Shown here: one piece after another, positions 14,101 to 25,070 of the stretch
How positions within the stretch are numbered: position 1 is the stretch's first letter
Layout: each line of letters starts with the position of its first letter
Origin: Prinia subflava
Taxonomy: Eukaryota > Chordata > Aves > Passeriformes > Cisticolidae
Direction of reading: 5' to 3'
Assembly: GCF_021018805.1 (NCBI RefSeq)
Contig: NW_026960614.1
Span: 744,001-808,000 of the forward strand
Length of the DNA: 64,000 nucleotides
Program-made: the position numbers and the translations under genes
Notes under the pieces: model-generated
The model's database searches: none
Seen by the model: the letters and a program-made list of their open reading frames with translations, nothing else
Told to the model about the DNA's origin: nothing

Positions 14101-15754
14101 TTTTCACCTTCTCTAAATCAAGAGAAATAAAGTATTTAAGTGCAGCAGCATTAGCAAAGAAACTAGATTTTATATCTTTTACAAGCATGTTCTGTAAGAC
14201 ATAAAGAATCTGGCCTAGACCAGGAAGTTTTCCCAGCACAACTGTGGTTGTTAGAAAACACAATGGAGGGAACATCATAAATACCAGTGCAGGTCTCGAG
14301 AACAAGTCTTCAAACAGGGAGACATCACTGCTGTGAGGCTTTCTCTGCTCAAGGAAGAGACATAATGACAGCCCAGTAACACTCATTTATGCTATGAAGT
14401 CTTTACACAATAGTTGAGATGCACTTGTGATCATAATTACTACAATCAAATATTTATTGAATCTGCAGCCTGTTCCTAGAAAAGTTACTAATTTTTGAAA
14501 AAATATTTTAAGATTGTTTAAGGTCCAATTTAAAAACCAGCGTGCTAAAGGCAGAAATATAAATTTATAAGAAGAGACATTCGCAAGTTACAAGAACCAC
14601 AATACTTTTCATTTCCCTTGGCTATTTAATATATATTAAATATGACTCAATGCTATGATGGGTATCACAGTCCCATTTATTTCAATTACTATTTACTAAA
14701 ACTGTGAACAGTCAGATGCTCATCAGCACATCAGAATGTACACAAATGCTCACTAAACACAAGGATCTTCCTCAGCAAATCCGAGTATAGATGTGGTAAT
14801 AACCTGGAGCATTACCACACAGACCTCCAGCAGCAAAGTCATTTTTTTATTAAATCACCAATATGCTTGCTGTCACTGCCAGGAGCAAGTTCATTTGTCA
14901 AACATAAGATACACTTGTAAAATATTTGACACAAAACCAGGAGAAAGAAAATCTAGAACACAAGAAATCCAGTTAACACTGGCATAACAAAGACTTGGGG
15001 TTTGCATCCAGCCACAAACACGGAGGGGGCAAATGGTGTGTACATCATGTCTAAAAAACACCTCTTCTAGGCAGATGTAGGTTTCTCGACAGTTTCTATA
15101 AGTCAAGGATGGTTTCAATTCACAGAAATTACTTCTACAACTTCTTCTGAGGAAATGAAAGGTGCAATACCTAACAATAAATACTTTATGACTTGTCATT
15201 CCAGAAAGCTGTGTATATTTATTACTGATGAAAGGAGCCAAGATTCATAGCTCAGGATAATTACATTTCCTTATTATCAAAGATGTGAATACATGAATAA
15301 GCTCACAGCACCAGTGAGCCCACCTTTAAAACGTCTCAAGAAGTTCTAGCTGGGAGATCTAGAGAATATTTTCCTTTCTTCTCTAGGATGACCAACAATG
15401 TATTTGTACATGAATTTCTTTGGCCTTCATAGCATGAGTCTACAGCCCAACAGTTATGATAAGTAGTATATTACTCTGAGCAAATATAGTCCTAATCCAG
15501 GACTATTCAGGAGGATTCTAAAACTCCTATAGCAATGCTTTCTCTGACACACTTTACCTAAGTATTTAAAGTTAGGACATTTCTATCAGCAAGCTGCAGC
15601 CTACAGCATAAGGGATGCAGCACCACGTGGTTTTTTTTACTTTTGCCTAAACCTCGTGGTGCAGCTGATGTGATGAGAACGGCATGGCCGTACTTGCCTT
15701 AAACTCGAGGAATGAGAAAATAGGGACAAGAGGAGCTAGCCAGGCAGACTTGTT

Positions 15755-16087
15755 TACTTTCAAGGAGGCCCAGGGCAAACCTCATCATTCTCTACAACTC
15801 CTATACAGGAGACTAGTGAGATAGGGGCTGGTCTCTTCTGCTGTGCCTGCAGTGAGGATCAGAGAAAATGGCCTTAAACTGGGACAGAGGAAATTCAGAT
15901 TAGATATTAGAAAGAAAATTTTCATGATTCAGGAGGTCAGGCTGTTTAGGGAGGTGGTGGAGTCACTGTCCCTGGAGGTGTTTAAGAGACTGGAACTGGA
16001 TGATGTGGTTTAGGAATTACAGTAGCAGTACTGGGTTGATGGCTGGACTTGGTGATCTTAAAGGTATCTTCCAACCTTGATGATTCG
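15755..16087 (+). mobile_element. CR1 LINE 3' fragment, plus orientation
   Basis: The block ends with the typical CR1 3' wording (GGTGATCTTAAAGGTATCTT followed by CCAACCTTGATGATTC) and contains other CR1 landmarks: CATTCTCTACAACTCC, the block around GAGAAAATGGCCTTAAACTG, and the GGAGGTGTTTAAGAGACTGG region. It is 5'-truncated, as most CR1 copies are. It lies about 0.55 kb downstream of INTS6L exon 2, in antisense orientation to that gene. The left boundary is approximate. Confidence 0.85.
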
Positions 16088-16642
16088 GTGGCTCCACAAC
16101 CAGCTCACCACAATCCTGCACGGAGTGGCGGCTGCGAGCACCTTCCACAGAACTGGTGCAGGCTACCGTGCTCAGCAGGATGAACCGGGCGGGGGAGGGG
16201 GACAGGGGAACACAAAACCCCAACACTGTGGCTTATTAAATTGCAGAGGCAGAAACAGCCGCGGGTGCTGTCCCACAGCCCGCGCCAGGGCTCCGCGCTA
16301 CCCCTGCCCCGCGGCCGTGAGGGATAACTCGGCTCGCGTGTCCCAGGGGTCTCGGGATTGCGTGGGGTCCAAGCGCGATGATGGCCCCGCCGGAGCCACC
16401 GCCCCGCAGGGGGCGGAGCGCGGCCCCTCGTTGCGCCGGGGCAGTGAATCACAGCCCGCCCGTCTCCTCCCCCCCTCTCCTCCATCTCAGCAGCGCCCTC
16501 AGCCTCTCTCCTCCATACAAAAGCAAAATGTCCGCCATCTTCACAGGCTGCTGCTGCTGCAGCCGCCGCCGGGCCGGACGGGGCTGCGCCGTGCCAAGAG
16601 CAGCCCCGTCCCGGAACCGAGGCGGCCGGGAGGGGTCATTAC

Positions 16643-16914
16643 CTTGATGCAGTAGGGCGGCTCGTCGAACGTAACCAGCATGTACCTGTCGCCGCGGCTG
16701 GCCGGGTCTCGGGCCCGCAGCTGCGGAGAGAGCGGAGAGAAGCGGCGTGAGCGGGGCGAAGGGGGCGAAGGGGGCTGCGGCTCCCCCGGCACCGCGCACT
16801 CACCTTCATGAAGATCTCTACGGCGCCCTTGGCGATATCCAGGTAGCTGGTGCCCAGGTACGCCCGCTGGTTCATGGAGGCGGACGTGTCTATGAGGAAG
16901 AGGAGGATCGGCAT
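16643..16914 (-). CDS. INTS6L: INTS6L (Integrator complex subunit 6-like), first two coding exons
   Basis: INTS6/INTS6L are Integrator subunits; Integrator works in the nucleus with RNA polymerase II to cleave snRNA 3' ends and attenuate transcription. Exon 1 is 16804-16914 (37 codons) and exon 2 is 16643-16720 (26 codons). The protein begins MPILLFLIDTSASMNQR; D9, S11 and S13 form the DxSxS metal-site motif of a von Willebrand A domain. Intron 1 is only 83 bp, with donor ATGAAG|GTGAGT and acceptor CCGCAG|CTGCGG. Exon 2 carries RDPASRGDRYMLVTF and ends DEPPYCIK before the donor GTAATG. The words LGTSYLDIAKGAVE and DEPPYCIK fit INTS6L better than INTS6, from memory of both families. An in-frame ATG exists upstream at 17070, but the 16914 start matches the family start and has a fair Kozak context (ACCATGC). 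The remaining exons lie beyond the left edge. Confidence 0.87.
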
Positions 16915-17150
16915 GGTCCAGGTAGAGCCCCGGCCGGCGGGCTCCCTGCGGAGGAGGCGCGGCGCTCGTCCGCGGCTCGCTTGGCTGTGGTGGCGCTGCC
17001 CGAACTCGCCCGGACTCAACTTCTCTTCCCTGAGCCTCCACCAGCACCATGTGACCAGCGCGCACGCCATTGGCTGGCAATTATACCAACATTTGCATAT
17101 TCATGGTCGCGCGCGGAGTGGGGGGAGGGAAAGGAGGGGGGGCGTGGGGT
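16915..17150 (-). promoter_or_regulatory. INTS6L: INTS6L 5'UTR and core promoter region
   Basis: Upstream of the start codon on the minus strand are an inverted CCAAT box (ATTGG on plus at 17069-17073), a perfect octamer (ATTTGCAT on plus, 17091-17098) and an E-box-like CATGTGAC on plus at 17049-17056. A TATAAT-like word lies between the octamer and the CCAAT box, but in a CpG island dispersed initiation is more likely. An octamer next to CCAAT resembles snRNA and histone promoters; that parallel is inference. The exact start site cannot be read from sequence. Confidence 0.55.
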
Positions 17151-17360
17151 GACGGCGGGCGCGCGCGCGCCGCACCTGTCATACACACAGCGCCCGCCCC
17201 TCTGCGGGGTCCCCCGCCCTACGCTCCAGGGGCCGCCCCGCCCGGCCCCTCACGGTCACTCCTGGTCCCAATCCCGCCGTGTACCCCTAGTACCTCCCAC
17301 TATCCGCGGCTGAGTCACCGCACTGCTGCCTCACCTCGGCCCGCGCAGCCCTCGATGGCT

Positions 17361-17718
17361 GGGCACCCCCGCGGGGCTGAGGTGAGTGTGCAGGAGCTGT
17401 GTGCTAGTCCCGGGGAGTCGAGCGAAGCCTCTCAGCTGCTCACCCGGTGACATAATCGCCCCCGTTCCTGGTCTCCAGAGGTTTCACTCAAGCACTAAAT
17501 CCCCAGCCCCCCACGTGTGATCCTTTCCCGGCTCAGGTGATAGCCATCTCCCACAGGCAGTGCCTGGATCTGGGCATCACACACTGACAGGGCACCTCAG
17601 TGTACCTGGATCAAGGCAGGATGGCACCAAATTCATTGTGGCAAAACTGAAAATACATAAACCCTGCAATATTTCCTACCACTCAGATTAAAAAAATAAG
17701 TATTATCTGAAAGGAGGG
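17361..17718. other. Unannotated sequence upstream of the CpG island
   Basis: GC content declines over this stretch. No gene, RNA or repeat is visible. Confidence 0.4.
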
Positions 17719-17762
17719 ATCACAGAATCAATTAGCCTGGAAAGTGTCTCTGAGATTGAGTC

Positions 17763-18541
17763 TGAAATACAAAGTTGTGTTTCGTGTCAGGTAAATAAAG
17801 AGAATCTGTGTAATTGTAATTGTAGAACATGGCCATGGGACAGTTATAAAGATGACTTCTAATAAATAACTGAGGAAAGCATGGAAGAAGGTTTTTGAAC
17901 AAACTTTGCTTGCAACTACCTATTTTAAATCTCAAGCTATTCTGTAATAAGAGTCTTTTAATTATAACTTTAGAAGCTTGCTTTGTATTAAAGAATTTTA
18001 AACTGTAGTTTTAGAATGTAAAAAGGCTTTCTCACAGAATGGTGAAAAACATCCTGGATACGGAAGAAAGATTTCAGCTCGCTGATTTATGGTTCTTGAA
18101 AAAGGGAAACTGGACATCACTATCAAAAGATTGATAGACCTGGAAAACAGAAGCTGGACCCCACATCTGGAAGCTGGACCCCGCCACCTGGGATACATAT
18201 CCTGGATGTACATCCTAGAATATTGAAATCTAAAATGGATCACAATAGAGTATAGAAATCAAACAGGAACCAAACATCACCATCATAGATTTACGATTTC
18301 TAGGTATTGAATAGTGACATTAAAAATTTGAAATAGAAACTTCTGAGAAAAGCTTATGAATATGTATGAATATAGCCAATAAAATACCAGCAAGTCCAGC
18401 AATTGATGTGCAGTCAGAAGGGAAAATCCTTCCACTGTACCCAGCGCTGCCTTTGCTCATACTTTACCATGCTAATTAATCAATTATTAAATTGAATTGC
18501 TGCTTGATATATTGGCCGTGTCAAGCGTCTCATTTCTAACA
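17763..18541 (+). mobile_element. Solo LTR inserted in CR1, 4-bp target duplication AGTC
   Basis: The element runs from TGAAATAC to TTCTAACA. CR1 sequence is interrupted exactly here, and AGTC is repeated at 17759-17762 and 18542-18545. An inverted relative at 21828-22636 starts, in sense orientation, TGTGAAATAC, so this copy has probably lost a TG dinucleotide at its first bases. An AATAAA lies near 18379. A 4-bp duplication is typical of gamma-like (ERV1) integrases; that class call is inference. Confidence 0.83.
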
Positions 18542-18710
18542 AGTCCAACTGATGGCCCAACACCACCTTGTCAACCAGACCAGGGCACTGAGTGCCACAT
18601 TCAGTCTTTCCTTAAATACCTCCAGGGACACTGACTCCACCACCTCCCTGGGCATCCTGTTCCAATGTCTAATCACCCTTTCTGTGAAGAAATTCCTCCT
18701 AATGTCCAAC

Positions 18711-19438
18711 TGTAAGAGTCGATCGAAAGGTCCCTCATCTGCCTCACGACTGTCAGAAGCTGAGACCCCAGGGACCCTGGGCCACAGCACAGGAGTTCTG
18801 GCCTGACCGAGGCAGGACACAAGTTTCTCCCTGCAGGTGCACCCATGGGACCGAGACGCCCTCCTCAGAAACCCATGCATGAACAATGGACACTGTCACG
18901 GTTCCTGGGCCGTGTTTGCAGAGGCCGTGTTTGCTCTGACTGACTGTGCTGTACCTGCTGCAGAGCCCAGACCTGCTTGTCCCAAACCTGCCTGATCTGA
19001 ATGGTTGCACCTGATTCTCAGAGCAACGGGCCTCCTCACAGTGACTCTTGGGTGCTCCCCCCATGTTGGCTGGGTGCCCCCCACTTCTGCCTGCATTGGC
19101 CGGGTGCCCCCCGCTTCTGAAATGACTATAAAAGCTTCCCCCTGAGACTCACACTCTGAGGCCTCCCCGGCGGACGACGGATCTATTGACGCACACCACG
19201 AGGACTGCAAAGGTGGTCTTGGGTCCAGCGTCACGAGGACTCGCCTGTCAGTCGGTAGCTATGACCCCCCCTTTTCCTCTTTTCTCTCTCTCTCTCTCTT
19301 TCTTTCCCTTCTCTACTATTGCACAATTGTGTGTATCAATAAAGATACAATTGATTTTACTTGAACTAAGTTCTCATTGCCTCTTTTTGCACTCTGAAAT
19401 CAAAACAAACCATCACGACCATCCTTTGGCTCGTGACA
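18711..19438 (+). mobile_element. Solo LTR inserted in CR1, 5-bp target duplication CCAAC
   Basis: A 728-bp block from TGTAAGAGTC to CTCGTGACA interrupts CR1 between two copies of CCAAC (18706-18710 and 19439-19443). It has a TATA box (GACTATAAAAGC near 19124), a pyrimidine tract near 19270-19315 and AATAAA near 19341, in that order, so the sense strand is plus. No internal viral sequence remains. The 5-bp duplication differs from the 4-bp one of the neighbouring LTR, so a different integrase class made it. Confidence 0.83.
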
Positions 19439-19580
19439 CCAACCTAAACCTTCTCGTACAGCTCAAGGCCATGTCCCTTTGTCCTGCCGCTGGTTGCCTG
19501 GGAGAAGAGCCCAGCTTGTTCCCGGCTATAACCTCCTTTCAGGCAATTTTGGAGAGAAATAAGGTCCTCCCTGAGCCTCC

Positions 19581-21827
19581 TCTTCAAAGTGTCCTGCTCC
19601 AATGGGCCTGGCAGCCACCATTGACAGCAACCAGATAAGGGGAAGGAGATTGAGGAAGTATTTAGCACTATGTCCACTCAAGAATGCTTGTTTGCTTCCA
19701 GGAGTAAATCCAAAACACACAAAAGCAGCACTGCCAACATTAATCTTACTTTAAAGTAATAAAGAAACTGATAATATTTTCCAGTGCTTTTAAATTCAGA
19801 GGCTTTTTCCACATATATTTTGCCATTCATTTCAACAGCAGGCAGAATCAGTTTCAGTTCTCACTCCATTTTTGTGAAACACTTGGACAATACTGTTGTT
19901 ACACAACATCATAGGTGAATTCTAATGCCCCATTACGAAGCATGATGAAATACAGATGTTGGTAAAGATGCCACTGCCCATTTTGATCAGAATAATCAGA
20001 GATGTAAACTCATTTAATTCAGGCATGTACTCATCCCTTTTGTCACCATAAAAAGCCCAACACCTGCACACAGGATCTGCAGTCTCTATATTTGCTTTAG
20101 AAAGAAGTCTGTCTTTTAAAAAAACTTCAGCAGATATTTTTCAAATAACATTAACTCATTAATTAATTCTATTGAACCAAAAGTAGGTAAATTAATAGTT
20201 GAAAAGCAGCTCATTTTGAAAAAGAATCCTGTCAAACTTGGAGACTCCATTCCATTACCCACGCCCTCCATAAGTTGTGCATGTGCATCTGCAATTAAAG
20301 TTTCTGAATTTTAACAATCATACCAGAAATGCCAGGAGGCATAAACAGATAAATATTTTTATGCAAGTGATTAGTGCACATGAATGGAGCCAGACTGAAA
20401 CAGATGGGATTTGAATCTCTATAGATAAGATAAAAATACAGATATTGTATTTTTGTACCACTGCATGTTAGCCTGGAAAGATAACTCCTGGACAGGAATG
20501 GATTTGCAAAGGCCTGAATGGAAACTGAACTACTGGTAGAAGATGCCACCTAACACCACCAGGTCCTGGCTCTGGGAACTCGATGAGGCCACCTATGCAT
20601 TGCTCTCATGTCAACCAGATGAGGTCAGAGACTCCCTTCTGCCTCCAGCTGACCTCAGCCAATTCCAGCTGCCAACCCAGCGGCCTTGTGTTCTGCAGCC
20701 TCCTTGACTGGTTGTATGAAATGCTAAACAATTACAAGTTCATATCCTCCTAAGTTTTTTTTTATATTCTAGACCACCAGATACCTAAAAGCTACTTCTT
20801 TCCCATCCAAATATAGTATTTAAAGGTCAAGATGAAACTCTTGTTTCCCATTTCACAGGTTGACCTTTCCAAAGGCAGCAGCAAGCAAGGTTCACATACT
20901 CTCCCTCTTTCTCTCTTGAGGATCTTGTTTTTTGGATCCCGCTCCAGCTGGATACCACAAGAGCTAAAGTCTAGCAATCTTCTACTCACAACACAAGACA
21001 TTTATTTAGTTTAATGAGACACTTCTTATTCCTGAAATTACAGACACTATGGTTGCTAACATGCATGCATGCAGCTAGAGTGGCTTTTACTCCTCCTCCA
21101 TCCAGTTTGTGTTTGCAGTGCTGACTATCTGGCAGCTGTGGCAGCAGACATTCATCACCTCTATAAAGTTTAAACTTTTCTTGGTTTTTAACTGAAAATA
21201 CACTCATCTACATTTTTCAACTGCAATAGTTAAAGAAATTGTCTTTATGGGGAAATTATTCACAACAGCTACAGCATGTTAAGCTCTCCTATAATTAAAT
21301 ATTTTGAAATAATTTCTGTATAGATATTCTATCCCACAGTAAAAAGAAACATAATTCTGGATTAATAATTCCAGTCAATTTTTGAACCAAATGGATCAGT
21401 GGTATTTTTCCCTGTTGTGCTAATAAAGTATTTTTTCTGCTTCTTGTCCTAACATAGTTTAACATCTAAGCTGTTGCCTCCAACAGGATTTTAGCACTAA
21501 CAGTTTGTTTCTTAACACTTTTATATTGCTTCATCTTACTTTTTTCTCACTTAGCTGCTTTCTGCCCTGAACAAGTAATACACCTGTGAGACAGAAGCCG
21601 TGCTGCTTTAGCCACCGAAGGTGCTCAGCTTTGGCACCGATTAGCCACTTGAAATTGGGGCATACAGGATACATTAGTCAGAAGTTATCTACTTAAAATC
21701 TGGATCAACAGCTAAACCCTTCCAACCTCCCTCTGCTCATGTGACTCCCTATCTTGGCCATGTAATACAGCTGCCCTGATGACTTTCCTGCTTAATTTAA
21801 AACGCTTCCAGCCAGAGCAGAAATGGT
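19581..21827. other. Unannotated AT-rich intergenic sequence
   Basis: No gene, RNA or identified repeat is visible in about 2.2 kb. Short frames on both strands lack domains. Confidence 0.4.
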
Positions 21828-22636
21828 TGTTAGAAATGAGACGCTTGACACGGCCAATATATCAAGCAGCAATTCAATTTAATAATTAATTAATTAGCAT
21901 GGTAAAGTGTGAGCAAAGGCAGCGCTGGGTACAGTGGTAGGGGTTTTCCCTTCCGACTGCACACTGATTGCTGGACTTGCTGGGATTTTATTGACTATAT
22001 TCATACATATTCATAAGCTTTCTCAGCAGTTTCCATTTCTAGTTTTAACGTCACAATTCAATACTCAACAGTCATAAATCCATATTTTGTCCTGTATAAT
22101 TCTATAGACTATTGTGATCTATTTTGATATTTCAATATTCCAGGATGTGCATCCAGGATATGTCTTTCAGATGGTGGGGTCCGGCTTCCAGATGTGGGGG
22201 TCTAGTTTCTATTTTCCAGGTCCATCAATCTTCAATAGTCATGTTCAGTTTTCCTTTTTCAGGAGCCATAAATCAGCGAGCTGAAGTCTTGTTTTCATTT
22301 CCAGGATGTTTTCCCACCTTCTGTGAAAGGCCTGGGCCCCCTTCTTACTTCCTTCTTTTGTCTAAAAGCCTTTTTACAATCTAAAACTACAGTTAAAAAT
22401 TCTTTAATACAAAGCAAGCTTCTAAGGTTATAATTAAAAGACACTTATTACAGAATAGCTTGAGACTTATAATAGGTAATTGCAAGCAAAAGATTTATTC
22501 AAAAACTTCCTTCCATGCTTTCCTCAGCTGTTTATTAGAACTCATCTTTATAACTGTCCCATGGCCGTGTTCCACAACTACAATTACACAGATTTTCTTC
22601 ATTTCCCTGACACGAAACATAACTTTGTATTTCACA
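21828..22636 (-). mobile_element. Solo LTR, inverted relative of 17763-18541, 4-bp duplication TGGT
   Basis: Read on the minus strand this LTR starts TGTGAAATAC and ends TCTAACA, matching the copy at 17763-18541 over its length with many substitutions and small indels. TGGT flanks it at 21824-21827 and 22637-22640. The two copies form an inverted pair about 3.3 kb apart. No internal retroviral sequence adjoins it. Confidence 0.82.
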
Positions 22637-22640
22637 TGGT

Positions 22641-24686
22641 CACTGCTAAATCACTACAAAAATACAGATTAATCCATGCCGTGAGCTGGGAGGTATGATC
22701 CCTATCACACAAAAGAAGGGGCTGCCACCAGAGCTAAGGGACTTGCTTGGCACCACACAAGGTGCATTTTTCATTACTACAGTGAGAATTCAGAAGGGTT
22801 TAGCTCTTAGGCAACCACAGAGCTGTGCTGTCCCTTTCAGAAAGGTGAAATCCCCTGTTAACTTAAAGAATTTGTGTGCAGCTGGACCCAGGTGTGGAAG
22901 GTAAGAAATTGTTCTAAATAATAGCTCCTTCACAGTTACATTCAAGATGGCAGAAACTGAGCAAATTGTGTGCTGCATCAGGGCAAAATATTCTCCCCTG
23001 TCAGCAGTTAGCTGCTCTTGAGCCATACACTAGAAAAGGCCAGGCTGTTTCTGCCAGTGTGTCACACAGTCTCTTCTGGAAAAACAAAGCAGAAAAAAAC
23101 CCCAAACCAACACAAACAAAACCCCCAAACCAGTATTTTCCAGGATATTGCTCAGCAGGACCTTTTTTTCTTTTTTCTATTTTGTAACTACACTTCAAAC
23201 TTCCACAAACTTGTAACTCACCCTTAAAGATTTCTGCCCCTTTCACTTGCTCCGTCTCCTTTCTGCAATGATTCCACTCAAGAGCTTGGGAGCCTGATCA
23301 AAAATTTGCCTTTTTGCTGCTTTTCAGGAATCTGGGTTTGCAGATGGGAGGACAGTAATGGAAGCTGAGGAGCAAACCCTGGTTACTGTGAGCCATCAGA
23401 CTTTGTGTAAGTCTCTGGTGGAGATGTGCACCTGAATTTCTTTTCACAGGCTTCAGCAAATTCAGGAATTCTATTTTCAGTTAAAATATAAAGAACAGAC
23501 CATGGGTACATGCCCTGACTGCAGCATGTTTTCTACTGATTTATTGACTGTGCATAAATACTGCACTATAACTGTCATATTTAACACAAAGAGAGAGAGC
23601 TGTATGCTCAGGAAGATAATTCAGGGCAACTCTGAGGTTTTTCATCTGTCTTCCATGTACTTCAGAAAAAGCAGCCACTTAGCAAAGGGGCAGAGTCCAG
23701 CCATCCTGATTTTCTCCCCTTCTCCCTCAGACGTATGTTAACCCTTTGCTATGCACAGTTCAGCAAGATTTCCTCTTCCTCCAAAGTTTTCATGCAAGTA
23801 CGGCTAATACTGCCCACAGTCCAAAGGTGAAAGCCAGATCCACAGCCTGTGTAACAGCAGAGTTTAATTTCCATTTTGCTTTAAAGACCAGTGAGAAGGG
23901 GATAAGGAAATGATTGGTTGCCTAAGATGGGGGATGGTTTTGCAATACTGGTAGATAAGCAAAATTCTGACAAAATGTCTCCAAGGAGACATAAAAGGAA
24001 CCCACGAAGCAGCACTTTGAACAGCAAAGCAAGCCAGAACAGATTTCCAGACAGGCAAGGCTTTCCATATGAGAACAGGTTTCAAAGTCCAAGAGTCTCT
24101 CCAAAGGAAAAAAAAAACATTCAGAATAAAAGTTTGAAAAATATTCTGGCTGCTGAAAAAGAAACTGAAACTTTCTCCTGTTTAGCAAACTGGAGAATTG
24201 AGTTACTGTGAACCTCAGAAGATAAGAAAAATAAATTAAAATTGTGCACATACCTATGCAGGGAGATACAAAACCGAAAGTGTGTGCTTCAGCCTAGTGC
24301 TTGTTTGTGATCCAACAGCAAATAACATCAAAGTAATGGCCCCATCCCCAAGCCCCCATATGTCCTGCCAAGTTCTCCCCTAGGAAAGATTCATCATCTC
24401 TCACTACTAAACACTGGGAGACAACAGAGTTTGTTCTAAGGGGTAAGAGAAAGGGAGAGGGATTTGTGGCCAAGACAGGAGCCTTGCATCAGGCAGTCAC
24501 AGCCACGGGAAGCAGAGGTTCACAGGCCTGGGATGCTCCAACTGTAGGTGCATTTGAACTAACAGCCAGCCAAGATCTACATGAAACTCCCGGTTACTTC
24601 CTTTTACTGGTCTTATGCTAAGTGTTGCTAAGCTGTACCTGGGAGTCAGGCCAAATCAGCTTGGGATCTTTGGATGAAAGGAATTA
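22641..24686. other. Unannotated intergenic sequence
   Basis: About 2 kb with no supported gene. The minus-strand frame 23922-24251 and the plus-strand frame 23918-24211 overlap, lack domains and have no splice context. Confidence 0.4.
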
Positions 24687-24687
24687 A

Positions 24688-24720
<33 letters not shown>

Positions 24721-24760
24721 ACCCCAACAAAAACAAAAACAAAACAAACCAAAAACCCAC
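24687..24760. repeat. (AAC)n microsatellite with AAAC-rich tail
   Basis: About ten AAC units followed by irregular AAAAC and AAAC words. It may be a degraded poly(A) tail, but the sequence before it was not recognised. Confidence 0.85.
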
Positions 24761-24783
24761 AGGAAAAAAAATCCAGAGTATTA

Positions 24784-25070
24784 CTGTGGAATCCCCCCTT
24801 TTCTAGGAGGGTGAAATCTGATCTTACTCTCCTTGTGTTAACCCCTCCTTTGACCCAATCCCTAAAACTCCGCCCCTTCAACACCCTATAAAACCCCGCA
24901 ACTTGGCCCCTGAGGTTCTTCCGTTTTTCTGCCCCTTCCGTTCCTCCCCCACACATCTTCCTCCCCCTCCCCGGTCTGGGGGGGAAATAAAAATGGATCC
25001 TCATGCTTAACCAAAGAGAGACTTGTCTCATCAGTTTCCCTGCCGGTGGCTGTATCTCTGGACATGATAG
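24784..25070 (+). mobile_element. LTR-like promoter/polyA block
   Basis: A compact order of signals resembles an avian retroviral LTR: CCAAT (24855 region), TATA box (CACCCTATAAAACC near 24885), a C/T-rich stretch and AATAAA near 24986. No clean target duplication or second copy was found, so both ends are approximate and the call could be wrong. Confidence 0.4.

Larger units (their letters stand above)
3248..15754. other. Long AT-rich non-coding stretch (probable INTS6L intron)
   Basis: About 12.5 kb with no exon I can support. I looked on the minus strand for the next INTS6L exon and saw none. The longest open frame (14018-14386, minus, 122 codons) has no recognisable domain, no repeat partner and no clear splice context. 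Low-complexity tracts are listed separately. Confidence 0.45.
16250..17360. other. CpG island over the INTS6L start
   Basis: G+C-rich, CpG-dense sequence (many CGCG, GCGC and CCGCC words) spans both coding exons, the 83-bp first intron and the upstream region. The sequence on both sides is AT-rich. This is the usual signature of a vertebrate housekeeping promoter. Open frames in other frames here are GC-driven shadows. Confidence 0.85.
17719..19580 (-). mobile_element. CR1 LINE fragment split by two LTR insertions
   Basis: CR1 sequence lies in three pieces on the minus strand: 17719-17762, 18542-18710 and 19439 to about 19580. Removing the two LTRs and one copy of each target duplication gives a continuous CR1 3' portion. 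The middle piece encodes on minus a reverse-transcriptase ORF C-terminal relic with words such as FTERVIRHWNRMPREVV. The third piece has the familiar CR1 wording GGTTGCCTGGGAGAAGAGCC and CTGAGCCTCCTCTTC on the plus strand. The copy is 5'-truncated, old and non-functional. It records the order of events: CR1 first, LTRs later. Confidence 0.85.

Noticed and set aside
14018..14386. 122-codon minus-strand open frame with hydrophobic stretches
   Set aside because: No known domain, no splice context and AT-rich composition typical of chance frames in an intron.
15624..15665. Inverted repeat GCACCACG...CGTGGTGC as an RNA hairpin gene
   Set aside because: The stem is only about 8 bp with a loop near 26 bp, lacks microRNA-like structure and lies beside a CR1 fragment.
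16915..17070. N-terminal extension of INTS6L from the ATG at 17070
   Set aside because: It is in frame, but the added residues are not like the family, and MPILLFLIDTSAS is the family start.
16747..17450. Long plus-strand frames across the CpG island
   Set aside because: They are antisense shadows of INTS6L exon 1 and of GC-rich sequence, without domains. I see no evidence of a divergent gene.
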